The notes below the pieces were generated by a model. The model was not told where the DNA came from and ran no database searches. It worked only from the letters and a program-made list of their open reading frames with translations. Both the position numbers and the translations under genes were made by a program. Below, piece after piece: positions 7,886 through 15,704 of a DNA stretch of 18,757 nt (positions are counted from its first letter, which is position 1; the number at the start of each line of letters is the position of its first letter). The stretch is from Pedobacter sp. UBA2067 (GTDB taxonomy: Bacteria; Bacteroidota; Bacteroidia; Sphingobacteriales; Sphingobacteriaceae): NCBI GenBank assembly GCA_002333205.1, contig DDAD01000092.1:34906-53662 (forward strand). Reading direction: 5' to 3'.

Positions 7886-7930
7886 AATGTGATGTTGAAA
7901 TTGTAAGCAGTTTCGGCATCACATTTTTTT
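7886..7930 (+). terminator. Rho-independent terminator after asd
   Basis: Left arm 7886-7900 and right arm 7911-7925 pair over 15 bp with two adjacent G-T wobbles and a 10-base loop. The right arm runs into a T-tract (7924-7930). It starts 15 bases after the asd stop and ends 20 bases before the next gene's ATG. It is the clearest intrinsic terminator in the window. Confidence 0.88.
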
Positions 7931-7950
7931 ATGCCCAAAAACTTCAAAGA

Positions 7951-9366
7951 ATGTTAAAATCTCTATTCAAACTTCTTTCAGTATCGCTGCTGTTCATCTA
8001 CACTTCGGCAAGTGGTCAGCTTGCGCAAAGGCTTGATCAAGCTTTCAATGCACTTAGCGCTGACAGCCAGGCGAAGTACGCAACCATTGGCTTAGTGGTG
8101 CTTGATGCAGCAACGGGCAAGCAGATTTATGGGCGGAACGAAAACCTCGGCTTAGCAACTGCATCAACGTTAAAAGTAATCACATCGGCAACGGCCTTTA
8201 GTCTGCTGGGAAAAGATTTTCGGTATCAGACTACGCTAGCCTATTCGGGCAGTATAGCTCCAGATGGTGTGCTACATGGTGATCTGGTCATTGTAGGCGG
8301 TGGAGATCCAACATTAGGCTCCTGGAGGTACGGAGAGACAAAAGAAAATCAGCTATTAAGTCTATGGGTTAGAGCCATACGGGAAGCAGGAATTAAGTCA
8401 ATTAACGGAAAGGTTATTGGTGATGACTCGCTTTGGGGAAGTAGCTCATTACCCGAGGGTTGGATTTGGCAGGATATCGGAAACTATTACGGCGCTTATC
8501 CTTCTGCCCTATCCTGGCGTGAAAACCAGTTCGACCTGCACTTAAGATCCGGTAGTAGATCGGGAAGTCAGGTAACGCTTTTGAAAACAGTTCCGGATAT
8601 GCCTTACCTAAACATCGTCAATGAACTTAAAACAGGGCCTGCCGGTTCAGGTGACAATGCATACGCCTTTCTTCCACCGTTGAGCGACATCGCTTATCTC
8701 CGCGGGACCTGGGCTGCCGGAATTTCTAAGAAAGGCATCTCCGCGGCATTACCAGATCCAGCCTTTGAGGCCGCGTACAGATTGCAAGATTCCCTTAAAC
8801 GTTTAGGGATATCCAGCACAGCTGAACCGACAACTGCAAGAAGACTAGTTGCTGAAAAAAAGAGTCAGCCAACGATTACCGCGAAGCTAGCCACAGTAAG
8901 TTCCCCAGCGCTGAGCGAAATCATTTACTGGTTTAACAAGAAAAGCATAAACCTTTATGGCGAACACCTCATACGTACACTGGCATGGAAAGCGAACAAA
9001 GAGGCGACCACTAGAAATGGGATTAGGGAAGAACTGAACTTCTGGGGAGCAAAGGGGATTGACAAAAACGCACTTAATATTGTAGATGGCAGTGGACTTT
9101 CCCCGGGCACACGTGTAACACCTGCCGCCATGGCAAATATTTTATATCAGGTGCAGCGCGAAAGCTGGTATACTGAATTCCTGAAGTCTTTACCAATAAA
9201 TAACGGCATGCAGCTTAAAAGTGGATCTATTAGCGATGTGCAGGCATATGCAGGATATTACACCGCAGGAAATGGCAAAAAGTATATCATTGTCATCAAT
9301 ATCAACAACTACTCCGGCTCAAAAATCTCAGGCAAACTGTTCCGGGTACTCAATGTTCTTAAATAA
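7951..9366 (+). CDS. dacB: D-alanyl-D-alanine carboxypeptidase/endopeptidase (PBP4 type, peptidase S13)
   Basis: A 471-residue periplasmic penicillin-binding protein of the S13/PBP4 family. It removes the terminal D-Ala from peptidoglycan stem peptides and can hydrolyse peptide cross-links. A Sec signal peptide ends near ASG-QL (about residue 22). All three active-site motifs are visible: SxxK as S72-T-L-K75, SxN as S332-I-N334, and the KTG equivalent as KSG at 423-425. The IVDGSGLS segment (377-384) is also characteristic. The region between SxxK and SxN is about 260 residues, consistent with the large inserted domains of this family. Its ATG lies 20 bases after the asd terminator, leaving almost no room for a promoter, so its transcription start is unclear. 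Confidence 0.93.
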   Translation: MLKSLFKLLSVSLLFIYTSASGQLAQRLDQAFNALSADSQAKYATIGLVVLDAATGKQIYGRNENLGLATASTLKVITSATAFSLLGKDFRYQTTLAYSGSIAPDGVLHGDLVIVGGGDPTLGSWRYGETKENQLLSLWVRAIREAGIKSINGKVIGDDSLWGSSSLPEGWIWQDIGNYYGAYPSALSWRENQFDLHLRSGSRSGSQVTLLKTVPDMPYLNIVNELKTGPAGSGDNAYAFLPPLSDIAYLRGTWAAGISKKGISAALPDPAFEAAYRLQDSLKRLGISSTAEPTTARRLVAEKKSQPTITAKLATVSSPALSEIIYWFNKKSINLYGEHLIRTLAWKANKEATTRNGIREELNFWGAKGIDKNALNIVDGSGLSPGTRVTPAAMANILYQVQRESWYTEFLKSLPINNGMQLKSGSISDVQAYAGYYTAGNGKKYIIVININNYSGSKISGKLFRVLNVLK

Positions 9367-9433
9367 GCCTACGCAGAAACTGCCTTTTGGTTAAGTATTC
9401 CGTATCCAGATTACCCGTAACATAATCGCCACT

Positions 9434-9467
9434 TTTGAGTTTGTTCCTCATAAATTCTTTAAATTGC
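9434..9467 (+). promoter_or_regulatory. Weak Bacteroidota-type promoter candidate for the GH20 gene
   Basis: TTTG at 9434-9437 is followed after 22 bases by TAAATTGC (9460-9467), a partial match to the Bacteroidota -33/-7 pattern TTTG-N19-21-TAnnTTTG. It ends 27 bases before the GH20 ATG. The rest of the 128-base gap 9367-9494 shows nothing firm: a 4-bp hairpin GCAG/CTGC at 9373-9383 followed by CTTTT is too weak to call a terminator. Confidence 0.3.
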
Positions 9468-9494
9468 GACAAATAGTCGATTTACAGAACCTTG

Positions 9495-11243
9495 ATGAAA
9501 AAAATATTTCAATTACTATGCCTGCTGTGTGTTGCTGGGCAGGCATATAGCCAGGAACAAAACCAAATTGCAAGCACAACAGATGTAGAAACCGCAGCAG
9601 CTCCGGTAACCAGACAAATTGCAATTATTCCAGAACCAGTATCACTGGTAAGAAACACCGGTGTATTTGTATTGCCCAAAAAGGTGATCATTCAGGCAGA
9701 TAAATCTACATCGGTAAAACCGGCATTAGACTACCTGCAACTGCATTTGTCTATTCCAACTGGCAGTTTCGTGACCGCGCATACTGACGCCACAGCAGAA
9801 ACCATCCGTTTTGTGTTAAACCCGCAGGCAAACCCAGCCTTGGGCAAAGAAGGCTATCAGCTATCTGTAACGCCAAAACTTATTACTATAAAAGCCAATA
9901 CTGGCGCCGGACTATTTTATGGCGTGCAGTCCCTTTTACAGCTTTTCCCAAAGGAAATTGCCTCGAAAGAACTTGTTGAGGGGGTAAAATGGACTTTGCC
10001 TTGTGTAGAAATCACCGATTATCCTAAACTTGCCTGGAGAGGGCTGATGTTTGATGTTGCCCGCCACTTCTTCACGAAAAATGAAGTAAAGCAGTACATC
10101 GATGCGATGGTGAAATACAAATACAACTTGCTACACCTTCACCTAACCGATGATGAAGGCTGGCGTTTGGAGATAAAGGGCTTACCTAAACTGACTGAAG
10201 TTGGTGCATGGCGGGTTAAGAAAGAAGGTAACTTCGGCGATTTTACGCCTCCTACTCCTAACGAACCAAAAGATTATGGCGGTTTCTATACACAAGATGA
10301 TATTAAAGAAATTATTCAGTATGCAAAAGACAGGTATGTAGACATCATGCCGGAGATTGACGTGCCAGGGCACAGCCTTGCAGCCATTGCTTCTTACCCA
10401 GAGCTTTCCTGCACCCCGGGTGCAGAGAAATATCAAGTCCGTTCTGGTGAAAAAATCATGGACTGGTCACGCGGTGCACCTCCGATTGCGCTTGTCGACA
10501 ATACGCTTTGTCCTGCAAACGAGAAGGTTTATGCTTTCCTGGATACGGTACTGACACAGGTTGCAGCACTATTCCCGTTTGAATACATCCATTTGGGCGG
10601 TGATGAAGCACCTATCAACTTCTGGCAGAAAAATGATGCAATAAAAGCATTGATGCAGCGTGAAGGCATGAAAAAGATTGAAGAAGTACAAGGATACTTT
10701 GAAAGACGTGTAAAGACGATTGTTGAGTCTAAGGGCAAAAAATTCATTGGTTGGGATGAAATTCTGGAAGGTGGATTAGCACCAAATGCAACTGTAATGA
10801 GCTGGAGAGGCGAGAAGGGTGGCATTGAAGCGGCTAAGCAAAAGCATAACGTGATCATGACCCCAACTACTTATGTGTACCTGGATTATTCGCAGACTAA
10901 GAAAGAGGATTCCGTAACCATTGGTGGATACATTCCATTAAAGAAGGTGTATAATTATGAGCCAATTCCGGCAGAGCTAAATGCTGATGAGCATAAATAT
11001 GTATTGGGTGCACAGGCAAACCTTTGGACAGAATACGTTAAAAATGACAGGAAATTGGAGTATATGATTTTCCCGAGGATGACTGCATTAAGCGAAGTAC
11101 TTTGGAGCAAAAAGGAGCTGAAAAACTGGGATGATTTTCAACCAAGATTGAAGACACAGCTTAAGCGTTTTGATCTTTGGAACATTAACTATAGTAAAGC
11201 CGACTGGAAGGTAGAGGAGGAAGCAGCTAAAACCACTAACTAA
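9495..11243 (+). CDS. Beta-N-acetylhexosaminidase (glycoside hydrolase family 20)
   Basis: A 582-residue exported GH20 enzyme that releases terminal beta-linked N-acetylglucosamine or N-acetylgalactosamine by substrate-assisted catalysis. The signal peptide ends near AYS-QEQ (about 19). An N-terminal GH20b-like domain spans about 43-172. The catalytic barrel begins near KLAWRGLMFDVARHF and contains HLHLTDDEGWRLEIK and PEIDVPGHS. The catalytic pair is D370-E371 in HLGGDEAP. The ATG at 9495 is preferred to an adjacent upstream TTG. The C-terminus closes the barrel without an added binding module. It is followed after one base by an aldo/keto reductase gene, so the two are co-transcribed. Likely roles are chitin or glycan scavenging or peptidoglycan turnover. 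Confidence 0.95.
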   Translation: MKKIFQLLCLLCVAGQAYSQEQNQIASTTDVETAAAPVTRQIAIIPEPVSLVRNTGVFVLPKKVIIQADKSTSVKPALDYLQLHLSIPTGSFVTAHTDATAETIRFVLNPQANPALGKEGYQLSVTPKLITIKANTGAGLFYGVQSLLQLFPKEIASKELVEGVKWTLPCVEITDYPKLAWRGLMFDVARHFFTKNEVKQYIDAMVKYKYNLLHLHLTDDEGWRLEIKGLPKLTEVGAWRVKKEGNFGDFTPPTPNEPKDYGGFYTQDDIKEIIQYAKDRYVDIMPEIDVPGHSLAAIASYPELSCTPGAEKYQVRSGEKIMDWSRGAPPIALVDNTLCPANEKVYAFLDTVLTQVAALFPFEYIHLGGDEAPINFWQKNDAIKALMQREGMKKIEEVQGYFERRVKTIVESKGKKFIGWDEILEGGLAPNATVMSWRGEKGGIEAAKQKHNVIMTPTTYVYLDYSQTKKEDSVTIGGYIPLKKVYNYEPIPAELNADEHKYVLGAQANLWTEYVKNDRKLEYMIFPRMTALSEVLWSKKELKNWDDFQPRLKTQLKRFDLWNINYSKADWKVEEEAAKTTN

Positions 11244-11244
11244 T

Positions 11245-12243
11245 ATGATATATACAGCATCACCTGAACGATACGATAATATGGAATACCGCAGATGCGG
11301 TAAAAGTGGCATTAAATTGCCACTGATTTCGTTGGGTTTGTGGCATAACTTCGGTGACGTCGATGTGCCGGAAAACTTCAGAAAGATTCTTCATCTGGCA
11401 TTTGATAGTGGCATTACGCATTTTGATCTTGCAAATAACTATGGACCACCTTATGGTTCGGCCGAGCGAAATTTCGGAAAGCTTTTAAAACAGGACTTTT
11501 TACCCTATAGGGATGAGCTGATCATCTCTTCAAAGGCCGGCTACGACATGTGGCCCGGCCCTTACGGGAATTTTGGATCCAAAAAATATCTTACCGCCAG
11601 CCTTGACCAAAGCTTAAAGCGGATGGGCCTGGAGTATGTGGATATCTTCTACCACCACCGGCCAGATCCTGATACACCGCTTGAAGAGACTATGGGTGCT
11701 TTAGATCTTATGGTGCGTCAGGGTAAGGCCTTGTATGTAGGGATCTCGAACTACCCGGCTGATGTTGCAGCCAAGGCTTTTGATATTCTGCAAGGTCTTG
11801 GTACACCATGTTTAATTCATCAGCCGAAGTATTCCATGATGGAGCGCTGGGTAGAAGATGGTTTATTGGACTTGCTGGAAGAACGTGGTGTAGGCTGCAT
11901 TCCCTTTTCGCCTTTAGCCCAGGGTTTGTTAACAAACAAGTATTTACATGATATTCCGGAAGATTCCCGCGCGGCAAAGTCTACCGGGCATTTGCAAACT
12001 TCAGAGATCACAGCAGCTAAGGTTAAGCAATTAAATGCTTTGAATGACATTGCATTATCAAGAGGACAGTCGCTGGCGCAAATGGCCTTGTCATGGCTGT
12101 TGAAGGATCCACGGGTAACGTCAGTACTTGTTGGTGCCAGTAAACCAGCACAACTTGCAGATTCACTCAAATGTATGGAGAAACTTGATTTCGCGGCCGA
12201 GGAATTGGCTCAGATTCAAGGGATCTTAAAATCTACAGCTTAA
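11245..12243 (+). CDS. Aldo/keto reductase, L-glyceraldehyde 3-phosphate reductase (YghZ)-like
   Basis: A 332-residue NADPH-dependent aldo/keto reductase. The catalytic tetrad is visible as D61 and Y66 in FDLANNYGPPYG, K97 in SSKAGYD and H137 in FYHHRPD. The GYDMWPGPYGNFGSKKY stretch and the WVEDGLLDLLEERGVG region resemble the YghZ/GPR branch, which reduces L-glyceraldehyde 3-phosphate and other aldehydes. The C-terminal VLVGASKPAQL is the nucleotide-binding end of the barrel. There is no leader, so it is cytosolic. It starts one base after the hexosaminidase stop, a strong sign of translational coupling. An in-frame ATG at 11281 (M13) is a possible alternative start, since the family core begins at MEYRRCGKSG. 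Confidence 0.88.
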   Translation: MIYTASPERYDNMEYRRCGKSGIKLPLISLGLWHNFGDVDVPENFRKILHLAFDSGITHFDLANNYGPPYGSAERNFGKLLKQDFLPYRDELIISSKAGYDMWPGPYGNFGSKKYLTASLDQSLKRMGLEYVDIFYHHRPDPDTPLEETMGALDLMVRQGKALYVGISNYPADVAAKAFDILQGLGTPCLIHQPKYSMMERWVEDGLLDLLEERGVGCIPFSPLAQGLLTNKYLHDIPEDSRAAKSTGHLQTSEITAAKVKQLNALNDIALSRGQSLAQMALSWLLKDPRVTSVLVGASKPAQLADSLKCMEKLDFAAEELAQIQGILKSTA

Positions 12244-12323
12244 ATAGCTGACCGCTTACCCTGGGGTATACCAAAGCCCGAATCGGACTATAGTTTGAGC
12301 GAATTAAGACATATCTTGCCCCA

Positions 12324-13952
12324 ATGAACATAGAATTTAATAAGAACGAAGATATTAACAAGCAGCTTGCCTTTCAAGTAAAGAGCAGGCTGCAAAAAAT
12401 ATACAAAGGCGGCGGGGAAAAGAGTGCGGCCAAACAGAAGGAAAAAGGAAAACTGCTAGCCCGGGAACGCATAAACTACCTGATTGATGAAGACAGTGAA
12501 TTTCTAGAGATCGGTGCATTTGCCGCCGAAGGCATGTATGAAGAACAGGGTGGCTGCCCTTCGGCTGGTGTTGTTTGCGGCATTGGCTATGTTTCTGGAC
12601 GGCAATGTATGATTGTTGCCAATGATGCGACGGTGAAGGCCGGTGCCTGGTTTCCGATGACCGCTAAAAAGAATCTGCGGGCACAGGAGATCGCTATGGA
12701 GAACCGCTTGCCGGTGATCTATCTCGTGGATAGTGCTGGTGTTTACCTGCCGATGCAGGACGAAATATTTCCAGACAAGGAACACTTTGGGCGTATGTTC
12801 AGAAACAACGCCATGATGTCTGCCGATGGTATTGTGCAAATTTCTGCAATCATGGGGTCATGTGTAGCAGGGGGTGCTTATCTGCCAATTATGAGCGATG
12901 AAGCAATGATCGTGGAAGGCACTGGTTCGGTGTTTCTTGCAGGCTCATATCTGGTGAAATCAGCAATCGGCGAAGACATTGATAATGAAACATTGGGTGG
13001 TGCAACAACGCATTGTGAGATATCCGGCGTAACAGACTATAAGCATCCGAATGATGAAGCTTGCCTTGATAGCATAAAAAAGATCATGAGCATGTTAGGT
13101 GCACCGGAGCAGGCAGGTTTTGATCGTATTAAACCGCTAGCACCGAAGTTAGACCCAACGGAACTTTATGGCATTCTGCCGGATAACCGGGAAAAACCTT
13201 ATGAGATCCTGGATGTTATTCATCGGTTAGTGGATGGTTCTGAATTCGAAGAGTACAAGCAGCTATATGGACAAAGCATTGTCTGCGGCCTTGGCCGCAT
13301 TGATGGTTGGGCGGTTGGAATTGTTGCGAATCAACGCAAAGTGGTAAAGTCGAAAAAAGGTGAGATGCAATTTGGCGGGGTGATCTATTCCGACAGTGCA
13401 GATAAAGCAGCAAGGTTTATCATGAACTGTAATCAAAAGAAAATTCCTTTGGTATTCTTGCAGGATGTTACCGGCTTTATGGTTGGTAGTCGCTCAGAGC
13501 ATGGAGGAATTATCAAAGATGGTGCAAAAATGGTGAATGCGGTTGCGAATTCCGTGGTGCCAAAATTCACGATCATCATCGGTAATTCTTATGGTGCAGG
13601 AAACTATGCGATGTGTGGAAAAGCCTATGATCCAAGACTGATCTTTGCATGGCCTACCGCGAAAATTGCAGTTATGGGGGGATCGCAGGCAGCAAAGACG
13701 CTGCTGCAAATCCAGGTGGCTTCATTGAAAGCCAAAGGAGAAACCATAACACCGGAAAAAGAAGCTTCATTATTAAAAGAAACCACGGATCGATATAATA
13801 GTCAAACGACACCCTACTATGCAGCGTCCCGATTGTGGGTCGATGGAATTATTGATCCTACGGAAACAAGAAAGGTGATCTCAATGGGTATTGAGGCAGC
13901 TAATCAGTCACCAATCAAGAAGTCGTTCAGCGTAGGGGTGATTCAGACTTAG
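12324..13952 (+). CDS. Acyl-CoA carboxylase carboxyltransferase (beta) subunit, methylcrotonoyl-CoA carboxylase-like
   Basis: A 542-residue carboxyltransferase with N-terminal (about 30-280) and C-terminal (about 290-530) crotonase-like domains. It transfers a carboxyl group from biotin on a partner protein to an acyl-CoA. Segments typical of the MccB branch are GGGEKSAAKQKEKGKLLARER, the oxyanion-forming MGSCVAGGAYLP, and GNSYGAGNYAMCG in the C-domain. The loop LVDSAGVYLPMQDE resembles the methylcrotonoyl enzyme more than propionyl-CoA carboxylase. No biotin carboxylase or biotin carrier gene lies in the window, so the partner must be elsewhere. The 80-base gap before it, 12244-12323, shows no convincing promoter or terminator. 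A role in leucine or odd acyl-CoA degradation is likely, but the exact substrate is open. Confidence 0.9.
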   Translation: MNIEFNKNEDINKQLAFQVKSRLQKIYKGGGEKSAAKQKEKGKLLARERINYLIDEDSEFLEIGAFAAEGMYEEQGGCPSAGVVCGIGYVSGRQCMIVANDATVKAGAWFPMTAKKNLRAQEIAMENRLPVIYLVDSAGVYLPMQDEIFPDKEHFGRMFRNNAMMSADGIVQISAIMGSCVAGGAYLPIMSDEAMIVEGTGSVFLAGSYLVKSAIGEDIDNETLGGATTHCEISGVTDYKHPNDEACLDSIKKIMSMLGAPEQAGFDRIKPLAPKLDPTELYGILPDNREKPYEILDVIHRLVDGSEFEEYKQLYGQSIVCGLGRIDGWAVGIVANQRKVVKSKKGEMQFGGVIYSDSADKAARFIMNCNQKKIPLVFLQDVTGFMVGSRSEHGGIIKDGAKMVNAVANSVVPKFTIIIGNSYGAGNYAMCGKAYDPRLIFAWPTAKIAVMGGSQAAKTLLQIQVASLKAKGETITPEKEASLLKETTDRYNSQTTPYYAASRLWVDGIIDPTETRKVISMGIEAANQSPIKKSFSVGVIQT

Positions 13953-13970
13953 ACGTTTATTAAGAAGATT

Positions 13971-14600
13971 ATGAAAAAGATATTGGTATTGTTGGTTTTA
14001 CTGCTGAGCGCAGGCCTAGGTATGGCTCAGGTAAAAACCGTGTATTTTAATATGGACGATGAGGTTGTCACAGATTCAACCGAAGCCATCTCCTATGCCC
14101 TGGTAGGGCGTGTGACGGGAGATAGTGTTTACACGGTGAAAAAGTTTGATGCAGATGGTTATATGATGATGACCGGTGCGTATAAAGATGATGCATTTAA
14201 AGTTCCACACGGAGATTTTGTTTATTATGATTGGGTAGAAGTGCTTTCACCTTTGGGAAATTATGTGGTTCCTCAAGGGGGAAAAGAGCGCTTCATCAAC
14301 GTGCGCGGTACTTTCAGGGAGGGTTTACGCGAAGGCCGATGGATTACTTACTACCAAAACGGAAGTATTAAGGATGTAATCAACTATAGACGGAACCAGA
14401 TGCATGGTGAGTACAGGAACTTCGATTACAAGGGTAACCTGGAGACGCAAGGTAACTTTGTGGATAATAAAAAGGACGGGACCTGGATCACAAAAGGCGG
14501 ACGGGTAATTTACCAGTTTAAAGATGACAAGGTTGTTTCTACGACAAAAAAATCTAAGAAGCAACTTGAAGCCGAGCGCGCGGCTGCAGCAAAGAAATAA
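13971..14600 (+). CDS. Exported MORN-repeat (YwqK-like) protein of unknown function
   Basis: A 209-residue protein with a Sec signal peptide (MKKILVLLVLLLSAGLGMAQ, likely cleavage after A19). The C-terminal half carries at least two or three MORN-like repeats of the form G-x-F-x-x-G-x-x-x-G-x-W: GTFREGLREGRWITYY, then NQMHGEYRNFDYKGN, then GNFVDNKKDGTWIT. Such proteins are often named 'YwqK family antitoxin' in automatic annotation, but export argues against a cytoplasmic antitoxin role here. The last 20 residues are Lys/Ala-rich. It lies 18 bases after the carboxyltransferase gene and probably shares its transcript. Function is unknown; a surface or periplasmic binding role is possible. Confidence 0.8.
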   Translation: MKKILVLLVLLLSAGLGMAQVKTVYFNMDDEVVTDSTEAISYALVGRVTGDSVYTVKKFDADGYMMMTGAYKDDAFKVPHGDFVYYDWVEVLSPLGNYVVPQGGKERFINVRGTFREGLREGRWITYYQNGSIKDVINYRRNQMHGEYRNFDYKGNLETQGNFVDNKKDGTWITKGGRVIYQFKDDKVVSTTKKSKKQLEAERAAAAKK

Positions 14601-14642
14601 TATAATCACTATATCACATTACGAAGCTCAGCTAAGCGCATA

Positions 14643-14674
14643 TTTGTACATGCTGTGGCGAAAACGTAATTTTG
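14643..14674 (+). promoter_or_regulatory. Bacteroidota primary-sigma promoter of trxB
   Basis: TTTG (14643-14646), a 20-base spacer and TAATTTTG (14667-14674) match the Bacteroidota consensus TTTG-N19-21-TAnnTTTG at every fixed position. Transcription should start about 14680, giving a leader of only 10-15 bases before the trxB ATG at 14693. The upstream 14601-14642 part of the gap shows no clear terminator for the MORN gene. Confidence 0.8.
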
Positions 14675-14692
14675 CATTTCAAAACTAATACT

Positions 14693-15655
14693 ATGTCTCA
14701 AGAAATAGAACACGTTCAATGTTTAATTATCGGATCAGGTCCTGCCGGGTATACTGCAGCAATCTATGCTTCCCGTGCTGATCTAAAACCAGTGTTGTAT
14801 ACTGGAATGGAAGCCGGGGGACAATTAACGCAGACCACCGAAGTTGATAACTTTCCAGGTTATCCGAACGGAATTACCGGACCGGAAATGATGGAAGATT
14901 TCCGTAAACAAGCGGAACGTTTTGGTACCGATGTGCGTTTTGGATACGTAAGTTCGGTTGATTTCTCTTCATTACCACATAAAGTTGTTGTAGATGAGGC
15001 CAAGACCATCACCGCTGATACGGTTATTATCTCGACAGGAGCAACTGCAAAGTGGCTGGGTTTACCTAGTGAACAGCAGTACAATGGTTTTGGTGTTTCG
15101 GCATGTGCGGTATGTGATGGATTCTTTTTCAAGGGTCAGGATGTTGCAATTGTTGGTGCTGGAGATACTGCAGCGGAAGAAGCAACTTATCTGGCAAAGC
15201 TTTGTAATAAAGTTTACATGCTTGTACGTCGTGATGAGTTCCGTGCTTCAAAAGCGATGGTTCACCGTGTAATAAATACGCCGAACATTGAAGTGATTTA
15301 CAATACAGAAGCTAAGGAAGTTCTGGGTAATGGTAAAAACGTTACCGGGCTTCGTGTAATTAATAACCAGACAAGTGAGGAATCCGACCTTGCAGTGGAA
15401 GGATTTTTTGTAGCGATCGGCCATAAACCGAATACAGATATTTTCAAAGGATGGCTTGAAATGGACGAAACAGGCTACCTGAAGACCATTCCTGGAACAA
15501 CAAAAACCAATATCGAAGGTGTGTTTGCATGTGGTGATGTTCAGGACCACTACTACCGTCAGGCAGTAACTGCTGCGGGATCTGGCTGTATGGCTGCTTT
15601 AGATGCAGAGCGTTATCTTGCAGCTAAAGAGGATGAAGTAAAAGCTACTGTTTAA
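14693..15655 (+). CDS. trxB: Thioredoxin-disulfide reductase
   Basis: A 320-residue FAD- and NADPH-dependent flavoprotein that keeps thioredoxin reduced in the cytoplasm. The FAD dinucleotide motif GSGPAG is at 14-19, the redox-active pair is C138-A-V-C141 followed by D142, the NADPH-binding motif GAGDTAAEEA lies at about 155-164, and RRDEFRAS supports NADPH preference. FAD is also bound by GVFACGDVQD near the C-terminus. Length and domain order are those of low-molecular-weight bacterial TrxB. The ATG at 14693 is preferred because an in-frame TTG at 14672 lies inside the promoter -7 element and would not be transcribed. Its own promoter separates it from the MORN gene upstream. Confidence 0.97.
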   Translation: MSQEIEHVQCLIIGSGPAGYTAAIYASRADLKPVLYTGMEAGGQLTQTTEVDNFPGYPNGITGPEMMEDFRKQAERFGTDVRFGYVSSVDFSSLPHKVVVDEAKTITADTVIISTGATAKWLGLPSEQQYNGFGVSACAVCDGFFFKGQDVAIVGAGDTAAEEATYLAKLCNKVYMLVRRDEFRASKAMVHRVINTPNIEVIYNTEAKEVLGNGKNVTGLRVINNQTSEESDLAVEGFFVAIGHKPNTDIFKGWLEMDETGYLKTIPGTTKTNIEGVFACGDVQDHYYRQAVTAAGSGCMAALDAERYLAAKEDEVKATV

Positions 15656-15670
15656 AATATTTATTTTTTG

Positions 15671-15701
15671 CTTAGATTGCTTGGATTAAAAGCAATCTAA
15701 G
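15671..15701 (+). promoter_or_regulatory. Hairpin abutting the start codon of the 15705 lipoprotein gene
   Basis: CTTAGATTGCTT (15671-15682) and AAGCAATCTAAG (15690-15701) form a perfect 12-bp stem with a 7-base loop. It begins 15 bases after the trxB stop and ends 3 bases before the ATG at 15705. No T-tract follows on either strand (a T-run instead precedes it on the plus strand), so it is not a textbook terminator. In RNA it would occupy the ribosome-binding region of the next gene. Confidence 0.65.
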
Positions 15702-15704
15702 TAA

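Noticed and set aside
9373..9388. Small hairpin GCAG-AAA-CTGC with CTTTT after the PBP4 gene
   Set aside because: A 4-bp stem with a short, interrupted T-run is too weak to call a terminator.
10529..10858. Minus-strand frame of 109 codons within the GH20 gene, and similar frames at 12504-12839 and 11820-12170
   Set aside because: Each is antisense to a clearly conserved enzyme gene and shows no domain, leader or plausible upstream signal.
12289..12319. TATAGTTTG and TATCTTGCC as promoter -7 elements before the carboxyltransferase gene
   Set aside because: The first has the wrong internal spacing; the second is only 5 bases from the ATG and has no TTTG at a suitable distance.
13971..14600. 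Toxin-antitoxin component (YwqK antitoxin naming)
   Set aside because: The protein has a Sec signal peptide, no toxin gene is adjacent, and the name reflects MORN repeats only.
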